Shown: piece by piece, positions 1 to 6,755 of the stretch
How positions within the stretch are numbered: the first letter of the stretch is position 1
Layout of the letters: every line of letters starts with the position of its first letter
Origin: an uncultured Bacteroidales bacterium
Lineage (GTDB): Bacteria > Bacteroidota > Bacteroidia > Bacteroidales > Tenuifilaceae
Assembly (NCBI GenBank): GCA_937915475.1
Contig: CALGIR010000057.1
Coordinates: forward strand, 1 to 10,013
DNA: 10,013 nt
Direction: 5' to 3'
Program-made: the position numbers and the translations under genes
The notes under the pieces: model-generated
What the model was told of the DNA's origin: nothing
The model's database searches: none
What the model saw: only the letters and a program-made list of their open reading frames with translations

Positions 1-226
1 GTAAGTTTGTATAACCATCTGTAACAATTGTCCGATTAATAGGGGGCTAGACCAAAAGTTGGGTGTGTTTATAATCCGTTCGTCAAATCATTATAGTGGT
101 TTTGTCATGATCAGTGTATCGTTAATCACAATTATGGGTAAGGCATTGCAACCAACTTAAATGTATGCGTATAAGGTTATATTAGTATATTTATGTATAG
201 TTTTTCAAATTCAATATTGTAGCGAG
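1..226. other. Leading non-coding region upstream of the Crp/Fnr gene
   Basis: Stop codons interrupt the forward frames within the first few codons, and the minus-strand stretches I checked are also cut short by stops. I see no RNA gene, clear terminator hairpin or complete promoter. Two 7-of-8 matches to the Bacteroidota -7 element (TAnnTTTG) lie at 186-193 and 198-205. Neither has a TTG at the right distance upstream, so I do not call a promoter. An in-frame ATG at 161 would add 22 residues to the regulator, but I think it belongs to the leader. Confidence 0.5.
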
Positions 227-913
227 ATGAATAATTACGAAAATTTACAACAGACTGTTGAAGGGCACTGGTTCTCAGGAGAGCTAAAGGCTAATGAGCT
301 GGACCAAATATTACAAAAATCGACTGTGGTAAACTACCGCAAACGCGAAACAGTAATAAAAAAAGGAGAGTTTGCCAACCATTTAGTTTTTTTAATTGAT
401 GGATTTGTTAAGGTTGAAAACGACGAGGGAAAAAAGAACTTTATTTTTGATATTGTTCAAGGAAAGAGTTTTGTTGGTATTCCGGTTGTACTTTCCTTTG
501 AGAAGTATCAGTTTTCTGTTGTTACTCTTACCGATGCCCGTGTGCTTTTTGTTCCAATTGATGTATTTAAAGAGGTAGTTAAATCCAATAGCAAGTTTGC
601 GCTATCGGTGATTGAGCAAGGTAACTTGAACTTCGTGTTGCCTCTGCTTGATAAGCTAAAAAGTGCATCGAGGAACAATATTAGGGAACGTTTAGCGAAG
701 CTTTTAGTCTACTTATCTTCAGAAACGCATAAAGCGAATAAATTTACTTTGCTCATTAGTCGCTCTGAGATGGCAGAAATGATTGGTTTTTCGAGGGAAA
801 ATGTAATTCGCATGCTAAGTGAGTTTCACGCTGAAGGTATCATTAAGATTAGCGGCAAGTCACTAAATGTGCTTAACTTGGAGAAGCTAGAGGAGATATC
901 CAATTCCAACTAG
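227..913 (+). CDS. Crp/Fnr-family transcriptional regulator
   Basis: This is a 228-residue cytoplasmic DNA-binding regulator. It has an N-terminal cyclic-nucleotide-binding-like beta-roll (about residues 10-125), a dimerisation helix, and a C-terminal winged helix-turn-helix. The recognition region at about 178-200 reads SRSEMAEMIGFSRENVIRML, close to the SRE-type helix of Crp and Fnr. The protein has no cysteine at all, so it cannot bind an Fnr-type [4Fe-4S] cluster, and I do not see the GE...RxS/T cAMP pocket of true Crp. The signal it senses is unknown. I start it at 227 rather than the upstream in-frame ATG at 161, because the extra 22 residues would put a hydrophobic segment before a normal Crp N-terminus. 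It is convergent with the ClC gene and has no visible partner in an operon. Confidence is high for the family and low for any target. Confidence 0.9.
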   Translation: MNNYENLQQTVEGHWFSGELKANELDQILQKSTVVNYRKRETVIKKGEFANHLVFLIDGFVKVENDEGKKNFIFDIVQGKSFVGIPVVLSFEKYQFSVVTLTDARVLFVPIDVFKEVVKSNSKFALSVIEQGNLNFVLPLLDKLKSASRNNIRERLAKLLVYLSSETHKANKFTLLISRSEMAEMIGFSRENVIRMLSEFHAEGIIKISGKSLNVLNLEKLEEISNSN

Positions 914-915
914 CA

Positions 916-2694
916 TTACTCCTCGGAGAATTGAACCAACACATTTCGATAGGCTGAGAAGATTTTAGATTTTGACACGAATCCGACGTAGTTCCCATCA
1001 TCAACAACTGGCAAGTTCCATGCGCCAGTTGCTTCGAATTTTTCCATAACCTTTTCCATGGGTTCATCAATAATAATTCGATCTGGGGGGATAGACATTA
1101 AGTCCTTAACTAAAATCTTCTCGTATTTATCTGTGTCGAACATCAATTTACGCACATCATCTAAAAGAACAACTCCCAGCAGCAAACCATTATTATCGGC
1201 AACAGGGAAAATATTACGTTGCGATTGGCTAATGGCATTCACAAGTTTCCCTAACGTATCGTTGGGGTTAATAACTACGAAATCTTTCTCAACCACTTTA
1301 CCTAGGGTTAAAAGCGTGAGTACTGCCTTATCCTTGTGGTGCGTAATAAGGTCGCCCTCTGCAGCCAGTCGTTTAGTGTAAATTGTGTGCGGCTCAAAGT
1401 ACCTAGTGGTTAGGTAGGCAATGGTTGAGGTAATCATTAGTGGGATAATAAGCCCATAGCCACCTGTTAGCTCAGCAATAAGAAAAATTGCCGTAAGCGG
1501 GGCGTGCATAACGCCAGCCATCATTCCTGCCATTCCAACCAGGGTAAAATTACTTTCGTTTAATCCAGAGCCAACGGTATGGTTCAGTAATTTAGACATA
1601 AAGTAGCCAGCAACACCTCCCATAAACAGTGTGGGTGCAAAAATCCCGCCAATACCTCCTGCTCCGGTTGTTGCAGCCATTGCATATACCTTAAATAAAA
1701 GGATAAGTGCCAACGATAATAGTATTACCCAAGCATTATCACGGAATGTGTATAGCAAACTGTTGTCGAGAATGGAAAATGCCTCGCCATTAATTAGTGC
1801 TTGCAATGTATTAAAACCTTCGCCGTATAGCGGGGGGAACAGGAATATAAGAACACCTAGTACAACACCTCCAACGGCAACCTTCTTAAAAGGGTTTTTA
1901 ATTTTTGAGAATCTACTTTCGACCCGCATGGTAGTTCGAGTGAAATAGAGTGACATTAAGCCGCAAAATATTCCCAATAGAATAAATAAGTGGATTTTTC
2001 CTAGCGCAAAAGGTTCAATCATCTCAAAGGCAAAAGTTACGTCCCTACCCACAAGAAAGTATGATACGGTTGTGGCTGTAACCGCTGCAATTAAAAGGGG
2101 GACAATTGATCCCATGGTTAGGTCGAGCATGAGTACTTCCAGCGTAAATACCAAGCCTGCAATGGGAGCTTTGAAAATTGATGCAATTGCTGCTGCTGCG
2201 CCACAACCCAATAGTAGGGTTATGGTTTTGTAGTTTAGCTTAAACATTTGTCCGATGTTCGAACCTATGGCAGCGCCTGTTAGCACAATGGGTGCCTCAG
2301 CACCAACCGAGCCACCAAATCCAATGGTTATTGTACTCGATATAATTGAGGTATATGTGTTGTGTCGCTTAATTTTGCTCCCTTTTCGCGAAATAGCGTA
2401 TAGAATTCGAGATATGCCGTGACCAATTTTATCTTTAACAAAATACCTGATGTAAAGCACTGTAAGCACAATGCCTATGCCTGGCAGCGCCAAGTATAAA
2501 AACCCAAGTGTTCCTTGTTCCATTATTCTTTGGAGTACATCGCGGGTTAAATGGACTGTGCTTTTAAGTATTACCGACGCTAAACCGCTAAGTATACCCA
2601 CAACGCCGCTAAGAATTAGGATTAGCCTTTTTTGGCCAAGGCGTTGTAATGAAAGTATGATTAGTGAGAAAAACTTTTTTATGCTGGATTTCAT
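916..2694 (-). CDS. ClC-family chloride channel/transporter with C-terminal CBS pair
   Basis: This 592-residue inner-membrane protein has a ClC transport domain (about 20-445) followed by two CBS domains (about 470-520 and 530-582), which in this family often bind adenine nucleotides and regulate transport. The ion-path signatures are recognisable but variant. GHGIS (91-95) stands where E. coli ClC has GSGIP. GAEAP (131-135) replaces GREGP and keeps the gating glutamate, E133. GGIFAP ends at P354, and the pore tyrosine is Y439. The internal proton-pathway glutamate (E203 in E. coli ClC) aligns with V187 in FTLEV. That fits a passive channel or a different coupling route, but it is not decisive, since some exchangers also lack this glutamate. 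Transcription probably starts from the -7 element at 2718-2725. The likely role is Cl- or other anion flux for pH or osmotic control. The stop lies 2 bases from that of the convergent regulator gene. Confidence 0.93.
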   Translation of the reverse strand: MKSSIKKFFSLIILSLQRLGQKRLILILSGVVGILSGLASVILKSTVHLTRDVLQRIMEQGTLGFLYLALPGIGIVLTVLYIRYFVKDKIGHGISRILYAISRKGSKIKRHNTYTSIISSTITIGFGGSVGAEAPIVLTGAAIGSNIGQMFKLNYKTITLLLGCGAAAAIASIFKAPIAGLVFTLEVLMLDLTMGSIVPLLIAAVTATTVSYFLVGRDVTFAFEMIEPFALGKIHLFILLGIFCGLMSLYFTRTTMRVESRFSKIKNPFKKVAVGGVVLGVLIFLFPPLYGEGFNTLQALINGEAFSILDNSLLYTFRDNAWVILLSLALILLFKVYAMAATTGAGGIGGIFAPTLFMGGVAGYFMSKLLNHTVGSGLNESNFTLVGMAGMMAGVMHAPLTAIFLIAELTGGYGLIIPLMITSTIAYLTTRYFEPHTIYTKRLAAEGDLITHHKDKAVLTLLTLGKVVEKDFVVINPNDTLGKLVNAISQSQRNIFPVADNNGLLLGVVLLDDVRKLMFDTDKYEKILVKDLMSIPPDRIIIDEPMEKVMEKFEATGAWNLPVVDDGNYVGFVSKSKIFSAYRNVLVQFSEE

Positions 2695-2717
2695 TGTATG
2701 AATTTCATATTGAGGGA

Positions 2718-2725
2718 CAAATTTA
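2718..2725 (-). promoter_or_regulatory. Probable -7 promoter element of the clc gene
   Basis: On the minus strand this reads TAAATTTG, an exact match to the Bacteroidota -7 consensus TAnnTTTG, 23 bases before the clc start codon. A T-run (TTTTTTT) lies about 21 bases further upstream, where the -33 TTG/TTTG element is expected, so that half is weak. It lies in the short divergent gap shared with the DUF3108 gene, for which I see no equally good promoter. Confidence 0.5.
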
Positions 2726-2792
2726 GCAAACCTAACATAATATGGGAAAAAAACTTCTAGTTTTGTTTTTTAAATTAAAGTTTTGTATTCAT

Positions 2793-3635
2793 ATGGTCAA
2801 GTCTTTTTTAAGGGTTTTTAGTCATGTTCTCTTTTTTTGCGTACTCTCATTTGTGAGCTTAATCTCAGCAAAAGCGCAGGTGGCTCCAAACGATAATATA
2901 TCACATGCCTTTTCGGCAGGGGAGGAGATTACTTATGTTTTGAGCTACACCTGGCTTTTTATTTGGACCGATGTTGGAGAGGCGCGCTTTAAGGTATTAC
3001 CCGATACGCTGAATTCAACAAGCTTATTGCATCTCAATGTATTTGGTACTTCGTATCCGTTTTACGACTGGTTTTTTAAGGTTCGCGATGTATATGAGTC
3101 GTGGGTTGAGCCTTCAACACTAATCCCTATTCGCTTTAACCGCGATATTAACGAGGGCGGATATACAAAAGAAAACGAATACGATTTTAATTGGGAACGG
3201 AATGAGGTGAATGCTCGAATTAAGCGTAGAGGAGGAGAAGACCAGTTTTATACCATTCCTGTTGAGCCAGAAACGGTTGATGTGGTAACAGCCATATACA
3301 TAACCCGAAACCTTGATTTTTCTAAAGCAATTCCCTTGGCTAGTTACCAGGTTAGCGTAATACTCGACAAGGAAATTTACAAGGTTAAATACACCTACCT
3401 GAAAAGGGAGACTAGGAAAGTGAGAGGTGTTGGAGAGTTCAATACCCTTAAATTTAGAGTGGAGTTAATTGCTGGGGATGTATTTAAGGAAGGACAATAT
3501 CTTTTCGTTTGGGTTAGCGATGACCTTAATAGAGTACCCGTTTACATTGAATCGCCCATTAAGGTTGGGAGTATAAGAGGTAGAATAAATAGTTGGAAAG
3601 GCTTAAGTCACCCATTAAGATCGAAGATTGATTAG
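2793..3635 (+). CDS. Exported DUF3108-family protein
   Basis: This is a 280-residue secreted or periplasmic protein of unknown function. The N-terminus is a typical Sec signal peptide: a short basic start (MVKSFLR), a hydrophobic core to about residue 25, and a probable cleavage after AKA (about residue 28). The mature part matches the DUF3108 pattern. It begins FSAGEEITYVLSYTWLFI, continues with VGEARF, FYDWFFKVRDVYESWVEP and a TVDVVTAIYITRNLDF segment, and is rich in beta-strands. An in-frame ATG at 2742 would lengthen the product to 297 residues, but it would give an unusually long 46-residue pre-cleavage region, so I prefer 2793. The gene stands alone, divergent from clc, and ends just before a strong inverted repeat. 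DUF3108 proteins are widespread in Bacteroidota, and I know of no established function for them. Confidence is good for family and export, moderate for the start. Confidence 0.85.
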   Translation: MVKSFLRVFSHVLFFCVLSFVSLISAKAQVAPNDNISHAFSAGEEITYVLSYTWLFIWTDVGEARFKVLPDTLNSTSLLHLNVFGTSYPFYDWFFKVRDVYESWVEPSTLIPIRFNRDINEGGYTKENEYDFNWERNEVNARIKRRGGEDQFYTIPVEPETVDVVTAIYITRNLDFSKAIPLASYQVSVILDKEIYKVKYTYLKRETRKVRGVGEFNTLKFRVELIAGDVFKEGQYLFVWVSDDLNRVPVYIESPIKVGSIRGRINSWKGLSHPLRSKID

Positions 3636-3645
3636 GACAATAAAG

Positions 3646-3692
3646 AGGAGGATATTTAAAAAGTGTATTAATACCTTTTTAAATATCCTCCT
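3646..3692. terminator. Bidirectional terminator hairpin between convergent genes
   Basis: The arms at 3646-3663 and 3675-3692 are perfect 18-base inverted repeats (one arm reads AGGAGGATATTTAAAAAG). The 11-base loop contains a 10-base perfect palindrome, GTATTAATAC (3665-3674), so the hairpin can extend further past a one-base bulge. It sits in the 78-base gap between the ends of the DUF3108 gene and the minus-strand barrel gene, and so can serve both. There is no long U-tract right after the stem on either strand, so it may act mainly as a barrier or 3'-end stabiliser. Confidence 0.75.
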
Positions 3693-3713
3693 TATAGTTA
3701 ACGATATAGATGA

Positions 3714-4613
3714 TTAAAAGAATGCGTAGCTGAGCCCAACAGAGAAACTAATTGAAAGCGTGTTTGCCTTAACATAACCAAAGGTAAAGCCTGACGAAGG
3801 CGGGTAAATTAAATTAAAATCATCAGAGTTGATAAAGTTATAGTTTATCGTTCCGTTTAATGACATCCTAAATTGGGGTGAGAAATAGTAGTAACCATTA
3901 AAACTTGTGCCAACAAATGCTCGTTCATACTCAACCTTATCTTCAATATTGTTGTTAATTGGAAGATAATCTCTATCGCTATCACTTTTTTGCCATACCC
4001 CATTAACACCAAAGTCTAAATAGGATCGAGTGTTTGGATAGTAGCCCCAAAAAGCACCAAGGTTAACTATAAAATCGTCTTGATTTCTTTTATTCTGAGG
4101 GTCATCATTTTGAGTTAATTTAGTAACCGACCATAAGTATTTGGCAGAGGCAAAAAGGGTTTGTTGCCATTTATGATTAATAGGCTTTTCGTAGGTTGCA
4201 TTTGCCCAAGCACCATAAAATAGCATAGATCCTTTGGATGATGATTCAACTTTGTTTGTGTAGTTCAATTCATAATAGATGTGTTCATTGGATATTGACG
4301 AGTTAGATAGTTGATGCCTTACCGAAGGACCAAATGAAACCCGGAAACCAGCACTCCTGCTAGGGTTGTTGGAGTATAGCCAATTATCGTAAATAGTAGT
4401 GAAATAGGTTGCATCTGTTTGATCAACCAATTTCATCGACATAAGGAGTGAGTCAATTGCTTTGACTTCTGATATAACCCTATGGCGACTATCAAAAAAG
4501 CGTTGCCTTTTTTGCTTCGATATCAGCTCAGCTAGAAGATAAATCTCTTCATGCGTTGGCTCTTTTTTTAGTCTGCTCTCTTTTTTTAAATCTTTTAGGA
4601 TGAAAAGTGCCAT
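3714..4613 (-). CDS. C-terminal fragment of the frameshifted outer-membrane protein
   Basis: From the ATG at 4613 this frame gives 299 residues, but the same frame is open back to 4973 and the extra 120 residues are also barrel-like (for example FNETLFIELIPSINL and GLSLSSSFDIGPGYG). The ATG at 4613 is therefore an internal methionine, not a real start. The fragment has a charged helical part (about 5-65) followed by repeated beta-strand pairs rich in Tyr, Phe and Asn. It ends in LSISFSVGLSYAFF, with the terminal phenylalanine expected of outer-membrane barrels. Without the upstream part it has no signal peptide, so it would not reach the outer membrane. Confidence 0.6.
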   Translation of the reverse strand: MALFILKDLKKESRLKKEPTHEEIYLLAELISKQKRQRFFDSRHRVISEVKAIDSLLMSMKLVDQTDATYFTTIYDNWLYSNNPSRSAGFRVSFGPSVRHQLSNSSISNEHIYYELNYTNKVESSSKGSMLFYGAWANATYEKPINHKWQQTLFASAKYLWSVTKLTQNDDPQNKRNQDDFIVNLGAFWGYYPNTRSYLDFGVNGVWQKSDSDRDYLPINNNIEDKVEYERAFVGTSFNGYYYFSPQFRMSLNGTINYNFINSDDFNLIYPPSSGFTFGYVKANTLSISFSVGLSYAFF

Positions 4614-4908
4614 TTGAGCATCATTTATCGGTTCAATTCGTCCGTAACCTGGGCCAATATCAAACGATGAAGAAAGACTTAAACCTTTAGGCCTATTTGT
4701 ATTTTCGTATTGTTTTTCACCCGAAGGATATTCATCTATACTTTTATACTTTTGGTTATATTGATGAAGATTTATAGAAGGTATGAGTTCGATAAATAAG
4801 GTTTCGTTGAAGTAAATTCTGTTATTTGTAGATCCAGCAATACCATAGGATAATTGACTATTCCTTTCAGTTTCTCTGGAATTATCATTATAATTACGAG
4901 TATTTTTA

Positions 4909-5220
4909 TCAAAAGGATACGACTGTATGTATGTATGAGCTAATGGAGTATGATGATTGTTGATTTGGAGTATTTACCTGAAGATTGTATGTGCCGCTAA
5001 GTGCTGCTTGTGAGTAGAAGTTAGATTGATTGAAAAAATAGTCTGAAGAATCTTTCCAGTTTTCAATTTGGTTTTTGTTGTTCCCTCCAAAATTAAGAAT
5101 TAGACTTTCATACTTAGTGTAAGGGAGTTTAAAAGTTGAAAGATTAAAGGTCTCTATCTGCGCATTCAATATGCTTGAACATGATAATAGCAGAACAAAG
5201 GCGATTGATGTTTTTTTCAT
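4909..5220 (-). CDS. N-terminal fragment of the frameshifted outer-membrane protein
   Basis: This frame encodes 103 residues that start with a Sec signal peptide: MKKT, a hydrophobic core, and a probable cleavage after LNA at residue 20. The mature part has strand-like stretches such as AALSGTYNLQVN. It ends abruptly in HTVVSF and TGA, right after the CATA repeat at 4924-4937. As it stands the product would be exported but too short to form a barrel on its own, so it is most likely non-functional unless the frame is restored. No Shine-Dalgarno sequence is visible before the ATG. Confidence 0.6.
   Translation of the reverse strand: MKKTSIAFVLLLSCSSILNAQIETFNLSTFKLPYTKYESLILNFGGNNKNQIENWKDSSDYFFNQSNFYSQAALSGTYNLQVNTPNQQSSYSISSYIHTVVSF
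4924..4937. repeat. Tetranucleotide tandem repeat at the frameshift (CATA on the coding strand)
   Basis: Positions 4924-4937 have a perfect period of 4: 14 bases, or 3.5 units, TGTATGTATGTATG on the plus strand. It lies inside the outer-membrane protein gene, in the roughly 60-base stretch where the two reading frames overlap. A change of one unit shifts the frame, and loss of one unit restores a 500-residue reading frame. Such repeats change length by slipped-strand mispairing, though 3.5 units is short for a highly mutable tract. Confidence 0.85.
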
Positions 5221-5299
5221 TGCTATTTCATTTTAGGGTTATACGTACATAAATATATGGCTTTTATCAACAAGCTAATTGCATTAATTCATTAAACTT

Positions 5300-5319
5300 T
5301 ACTTATTCATACTTATTCT
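5300..5319. repeat. Short 10-base tandem duplication in the intergenic region
   Basis: TACTTATTCA (5300-5309) is followed directly by TACTTATTCT (5310-5319), two copies with one mismatch. It lies in the 180-base divergent region between the barrel gene and the rnf operon, upstream of the operon promoter. It could be a paired binding site or simple AT-rich sequence. I know of no factor that binds this motif. Confidence 0.45.
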
Positions 5320-5344
5320 AAATTAAAAACTTCAATGCAGTTGA

Positions 5345-5375
5345 TTGCTATCGGCAATTAAAGTAATTATTTTTG
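5345..5375 (+). promoter_or_regulatory. Bacteroidota-type promoter of the rseC-rnf operon
   Basis: A TTG at 5345-5347 (-33 element) and TATTTTTG at 5368-5375 (exact match to the -7 consensus TAnnTTTG) are separated by 20 bases, the usual spacing for the primary sigma factor of Bacteroidota. Transcription would start around 5382, leaving a leader of about 20 bases before the ATG at 5401. I see no other convincing promoter further down the operon. Confidence 0.65.
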
Positions 5376-5400
5376 TACTCAATTTTCAACCTAATACTAA

Positions 5401-5823
5401 ATGACTAAAAGTACTAAAACTGTAGATCATCTTGGTAGGGTGCAGGAAATTAACTCGGATGAAGTAACAGTGTGTATTATAAGCCAATCGGCTTGTTCGG
5501 CTTGTCATGCAAAAGGTGCTTGTGGCCTTTCCGATAGCACTGAGAAAATGATTACCGTACTAAAACCTAATCATAATCTAAAAGTTGGTGAGAGTGTTAG
5601 GGTAATTATTAAGCAATCCATGGGGTTTAAGGCTCTTTTTGTGGGATATATTCTGCCATTTATTGCTGTGCTTACCGTTTTAATTACCCTTACCCTTTTT
5701 AACGTTAGTGAGGGAAAGGCGGGGCTTGCGTCTATTGCAATTTTGGCACCTTACTATTTTGCGCTATATTTATTCAAGGATAGAATCTCAAATCATTTTA
5801 TTTTTGAACTAGAATCAACCTAA
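5401..5823 (+). CDS. rseC: RseC/MucC-family membrane protein, first gene of the rnf operon
   Basis: This 140-residue inner-membrane protein has a soluble N-terminal domain and two transmembrane helices (about 78-100 and 106-125). The N-terminal domain has the RseC cysteine pattern C-x2-C-x5-C at C32, C35 and C41 (CSACHAKGAC), preceded by C25, which could bind a metal or Fe-S cluster. In E. coli, RseC is linked to the sigma-E system and to the Rsx/Rnf complex that keeps SoxR reduced. In Bacteroidota the family commonly heads rnf operons. It follows directly on the promoter at 5345-5375, and rnfB begins 12 bases after its stop, so it is surely co-transcribed. A role in assembly or redox maintenance of the Rnf complex is an inference from context. 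Confidence 0.9.
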   Translation: MTKSTKTVDHLGRVQEINSDEVTVCIISQSACSACHAKGACGLSDSTEKMITVLKPNHNLKVGESVRVIIKQSMGFKALFVGYILPFIAVLTVLITLTLFNVSEGKAGLASIAILAPYYFALYLFKDRISNHFIFELEST

Positions 5824-5835
5824 CTATAGAATAGC

Positions 5836-6708
5836 ATGAGTTATTCAATTATTCTTTATACTATTTTAATTCTAAGTACACTAGGGGCACTTTCTGCGGT
5901 GATTCTTTATTTTGTGGCTCAAAAATTTAAGGTATATGAAGATCCTCGCATCGATGAGGTAGAGGCCGTTCTGCCCGGTGTAAACTGTGGTGGATGTGGA
6001 TATCCTGGGTGTAGGAGTTTTGCCGAAGCATTTGTTAAAGCGGATGATATTAGCGATTTTTATTGTCCGGTTGGCGGAAACGAAACCTCAATAGCTGCAG
6101 CAAAGGTTGTAGGCAAGAGTGCTACAGAGCAGGCACCCATGATTGCCGTTGTGCGTTGCTCGGGCTCTCCTGATAATAGACCCAAAACAAGTAACTATAA
6201 TGGGGCTTCTTCATGCAAGTTGGCAACATCATTATTTAGTGGCGATACGGGTTGTCAGTTTGGTTGCTTAGGTCTGGGCGATTGTGTGGCTGTATGTGCA
6301 TTCGATGCAATTCATATGGATAAAAAAACAGGACTTCCTGTTGTTGTTGAAGACAATTGTACAGCCTGTGGAGCTTGTATTACAGCATGTCCAAAGGATA
6401 TTATTGAATTGCGCAAGAAAGGTCCTAAGGGTAGGCGTATTTTTGTTTCGTGTATTAATGAGGATAAGGGTGGAGTTGCAAAAAAATCATGTTCGGTTGC
6501 CTGTATAGGCTGTGGTAAGTGCGTTAAGGCTTGCCCATTTGATGCAATAACCCTGAAAAACTTTTTGGCTTATATCGATTACGATAAATGTAGGCTTTGC
6601 CGTAAATGTGTTGATGTGTGCCCCACAGGTGCAATTTTAGAGATTAACTTTCCGGCCAAAAAGCCAAAAGTTAAACCAGAGAGTGAAACGGAAGTGGTAG
6701 AGCACTAG
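5836..6708 (+). CDS. rnfB: Rnf complex subunit RnfB (polyferredoxin)
   Basis: RnfB accepts electrons from reduced ferredoxin and passes them to the membrane part of the Rnf complex. The 290-residue protein has one N-terminal transmembrane helix (about 5-28) and then a [4Fe-4S] domain with C51, C54, C59 and C77 (NCGGCGYPGC). Its C-terminal part carries four cysteine groups: C140/C144/C150/C154, C175/C178/C181/C185, C223/C226/C229/C233 and C252/C255/C258/C262. Together these suggest about five [4Fe-4S] clusters. Further cysteines (C108, C127, C206, C219) match the long clostridial-type RnfB rather than the shorter enterobacterial form. The C-terminal tail (about 275-290) is charged and probably disordered. 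It lies 12 bases after rseC and 47 bases before rnfC. No Shine-Dalgarno sequence is visible. Confidence 0.97.
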   Translation: MSYSIILYTILILSTLGALSAVILYFVAQKFKVYEDPRIDEVEAVLPGVNCGGCGYPGCRSFAEAFVKADDISDFYCPVGGNETSIAAAKVVGKSATEQAPMIAVVRCSGSPDNRPKTSNYNGASSCKLATSLFSGDTGCQFGCLGLGDCVAVCAFDAIHMDKKTGLPVVVEDNCTACGACITACPKDIIELRKKGPKGRRIFVSCINEDKGGVAKKSCSVACIGCGKCVKACPFDAITLKNFLAYIDYDKCRLCRKCVDVCPTGAILEINFPAKKPKVKPESETEVVEH

Positions 6709-6755
6709 GAAACCTGTAAGTAGTTAAAAACTCATATCTATTAAACTAGATAATC

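Larger units (their letters stand above)
3714..5220 (-). pseudogene. Frameshifted outer-membrane beta-barrel protein gene (whole locus)
   Basis: Two minus-strand frames together make one plausible gene. The first runs from the ATG at 5220 to a TGA at 4909-4911. The second is open from 4973, just after a TAA at 4974-4976, to the stop at 3714. Removing one base, or one 4-base CATA unit, in the 4912-4973 overlap joins them. With one CATA unit removed the product is 500 residues and reads SSYIQSYPFDKN across the junction. The joined protein has a signal peptide, many alternating aromatic/polar beta-strands and a C-terminal YAFF, typical of outer-membrane barrels. A helical segment follows GPGYGRIEPINDAQ (FILKDLKKESRLKKEPTHEE). 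I do not recognise a named family. It could be a pseudogene, a phase-variable gene in its off state, or the result of a sequence error. Confidence 0.75.

Noticed and set aside
161..226. N-terminal extension of the Crp/Fnr regulator from the ATG at 161
   Set aside because: It would add a hydrophobic 22-residue segment not expected in this soluble family; the ATG at 227 gives a normal N-terminus.
890..924. GAGGAG/CTCCTC hairpin at the convergent regulator-clc junction
   Set aside because: Six base pairs with a 23-base loop and no T-run is too weak for a terminator call.
2742..2792. Earlier start of the DUF3108 gene at 2742
   Set aside because: It gives a 46-residue pre-cleavage region with two hydrophobic patches; the start at 2793 gives a standard signal peptide. 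It remains possible.
4611..4613. ATG at 4613 as a true start of a 299-residue gene
   Set aside because: The same frame is open for 120 further codons upstream with barrel-like sequence, so this is an internal methionine.
5170..5220. Lipoprotein signal (LLSC) in the N-terminal fragment of the barrel gene
   Set aside because: Leucine at -2 is a poor lipobox, a good signal peptidase I site (LNA-Q) follows, and barrels are not usually lipoproteins.
5221..5300. Promoter for the minus-strand barrel gene
   Set aside because: TATATTTA (5257-5250 on the minus strand) matches 7 of 8 of the -7 element, but no TTG lies at the right spacing upstream.
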